Of a stretch of 6,431 bases of DNA, positions 5,761 to 6,431 are shown piece by piece (position 1 is the stretch's first letter; each line of letters begins with the position of its first letter). The DNA lies in the NCBI GenBank assembly GCA_902772755.1, contig CACYCD010000240.1, positions 1-6,431 of the forward strand, written 5' to 3'. The translations under genes and the position numbers were made by a program. The stretch comes from an uncultured Ruminococcus sp. (GTDB lineage Bacteria; Bacillota; Clostridia; Oscillospirales; Acutalibacteraceae). The notes beneath the pieces were generated by a model that was not told the origin of the DNA, did not search any database, and was given only the letters and a program-made list of their open reading frames with translations.

Positions 5761-5792
5761 CCCCGAAAGTACCGTCCGAGGTACCTTCGGGG
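5761..5792 (-). terminator. Hairpin terminator after the PHP-domain gene
   Basis: Thirteen-base arms CCCCGAAAGTACC (5761-5773) and GGTACCTTCGGGG (5780-5792) flank a 6-base loop. In a minus-strand transcript all 13 positions pair, one as G-U. In a plus-strand transcript the same position is an A-C mismatch, so the hairpin suits the minus strand. The following tract (AACTTTGCATTTT) is T-rich but broken, so termination may be incomplete. It lies 30 bases beyond the gene's stop and before the sigma promoter. Confidence 0.65.
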
Positions 5793-5822
5793 TTTAGCTT
5801 ACGGTCATATTAGTGGTGTAGT

Positions 5823-6431
5823 TTAAAGCGGTTTTTTATCGAACAAATTATTGTATATGGAAATCGGAAAGCGGTTGTCCATTGAGGCGACACGGTTGAA
5901 GGAATGAAAATCCGATGCGGCACTTTCTTTCAGTCCGAATCGCTCGGCAAGACCCTTGAGGTATTGTCTTTGCCGGCTGTTGTATGCACTGTAGTTGCTC
6001 TCTATTGCTGTACCGCCTGCGGAGATGAAGGTTGTTATCAGGTCAAGGAGCTGTTCCTCGGTAAAGGTGTAGTTCAGAGGATGACACAGAACGGCGATGC
6101 CACCTGCTCTCACAATTTCTTTGACAGCGACGTCCAGCGGAAGATAAGCACCTGCATCATAGGCAACATAAGCACGTTTTTTGCCGTAGTCACCGATATA
6201 CTCGTCATAAGCTTCGTCTTTGTTCTTTGCAAATCCAAGCTCCACCATCCTCTGAGCTACAGTGTTTCTGCCTATGTGGTTTGAGACGCAATTTTTTTCG
6301 ATATCACTGTAGGTACAGTTAAGATCAACTCCTACCTCCTTGAGTTTATTCAAAATCTCGGTCACATATTCCTTTTTGTTAATTATGTTGCACGATCTCG
6401 CCTTTGAAAAGGTTTCTGCATCCTTAATATC
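5823..6431 (-). CDS. PHP-domain metal-dependent phosphoesterase, N-terminus cut off by the window edge
   Basis: The frame is open to the right edge, so about 202 C-terminal residues are visible. The GTG at 6365 is internal, since 22 in-frame codons precede it. Counting from that GTG, the features are IGRNTVAQRMVELGFA (31-46), AYDEYIG (52-58), AGGIAVLCHPLNY (87-99) with metal ligand H95, IESNY (121-125), and the closing SDFHSFNR with D152 and H154. This order is that of PHP-domain proteins of the YciV/RNase AM type, which hydrolyse 3',5'-nucleoside bisphosphates or trim short RNA from the 5' end. The N-terminal HxH metal motif should lie beyond the edge. CHP replaces the common AHP, but the histidine is kept. 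Two oddities relative to the family pattern are N-T in place of P-H in the GRPH-like segment and A instead of G before SDFH. The specific substrate is uncertain. Confidence 0.8.
   Translation of the reverse strand, partial: DIKDAETFSKARSCNIINKKEYVTEILNKLKEVGVDLNCTYSDIEKNCVSNHIGRNTVAQRMVELGFAKNKDEAYDEYIGDYGKKRAYVAYDAGAYLPLDVAVKEIVRAGGIAVLCHPLNYTFTEEQLLDLITTFISAGGTAIESNYSAYNSRQRQYLKGLAERFGLKESAASDFHSFNRVASMDNRFPISIYNNLFDKKPL

Noticed and set aside
5904..6284. Plus-strand open frame of 126 codons with hydrophobic segments
   Set aside because: It lies opposite the PHP-domain gene, which has clear catalytic motifs. No ribosome site or family resemblance was seen.

Overview
The window looks like chromosomal DNA of a gut-type Gram-positive anaerobe in the class Clostridia, most likely a Ruminococcus-like member of the Oscillospiraceae. 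This is inferred from AAAGGAG/AAAGGGG ribosome sites, sigma-A-type promoters, moderate GC, and the mix of families: an Ada-tailed ComEC-like hydrolase, a sigma factor with a one-span anti-sigma-like protein, and an FkbM methyltransferase with a Rossmann-like N-terminus. No mobile element, phage gene, tRNA, rRNA or CRISPR array is visible. Both edges cut through genes.

Plus strand, 1-3767. (1) The 3' part of a large gene encodes a protein made of diverged tandem units; the last two are joined by an acidic Pro-Gly-Lys-Glu-Asp pentad linker. The gene ends at a strong hairpin terminator. (2) A probable lipoprotein carries a ComEC-type metallo-beta-lactamase domain and a C-terminal Ada-like zinc-finger tail. 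A near-consensus promoter sits almost on top of its start codon. (3) Only 29 bases later comes an FkbM-family methyltransferase, probably cotranscribed with it. A perfect 11-bp bidirectional terminator separates this block from the convergent minus-strand genes.

Minus strand, 6431-3805. (4) The C-terminal two-thirds or so of a PHP-domain phosphoesterase enters from the right edge and is followed by a hairpin. (5) A sigma-70 family (ECF-like) sigma factor has an extended -10 promoter with an inverted repeat just upstream. (6) Its stop codon overlaps the start of a membrane-anchored protein in an ATGA arrangement. That protein has a short cytoplasmic N-terminus, one membrane span and a large outer domain. 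The pair reads as a sigma/anti-sigma signalling module. The anti-sigma-like gene carries a run of 16 adenines (sense strand) 21 codons before its end, where slippage would change the C-terminus.

There is no clear evidence that all six genes form one system. The best-supported functional unit is the sigma/anti-sigma pair. The most unusual sequence signal is its homopolymer, followed by the repeat-built protein at the left edge. I found no clearly undescribed system.
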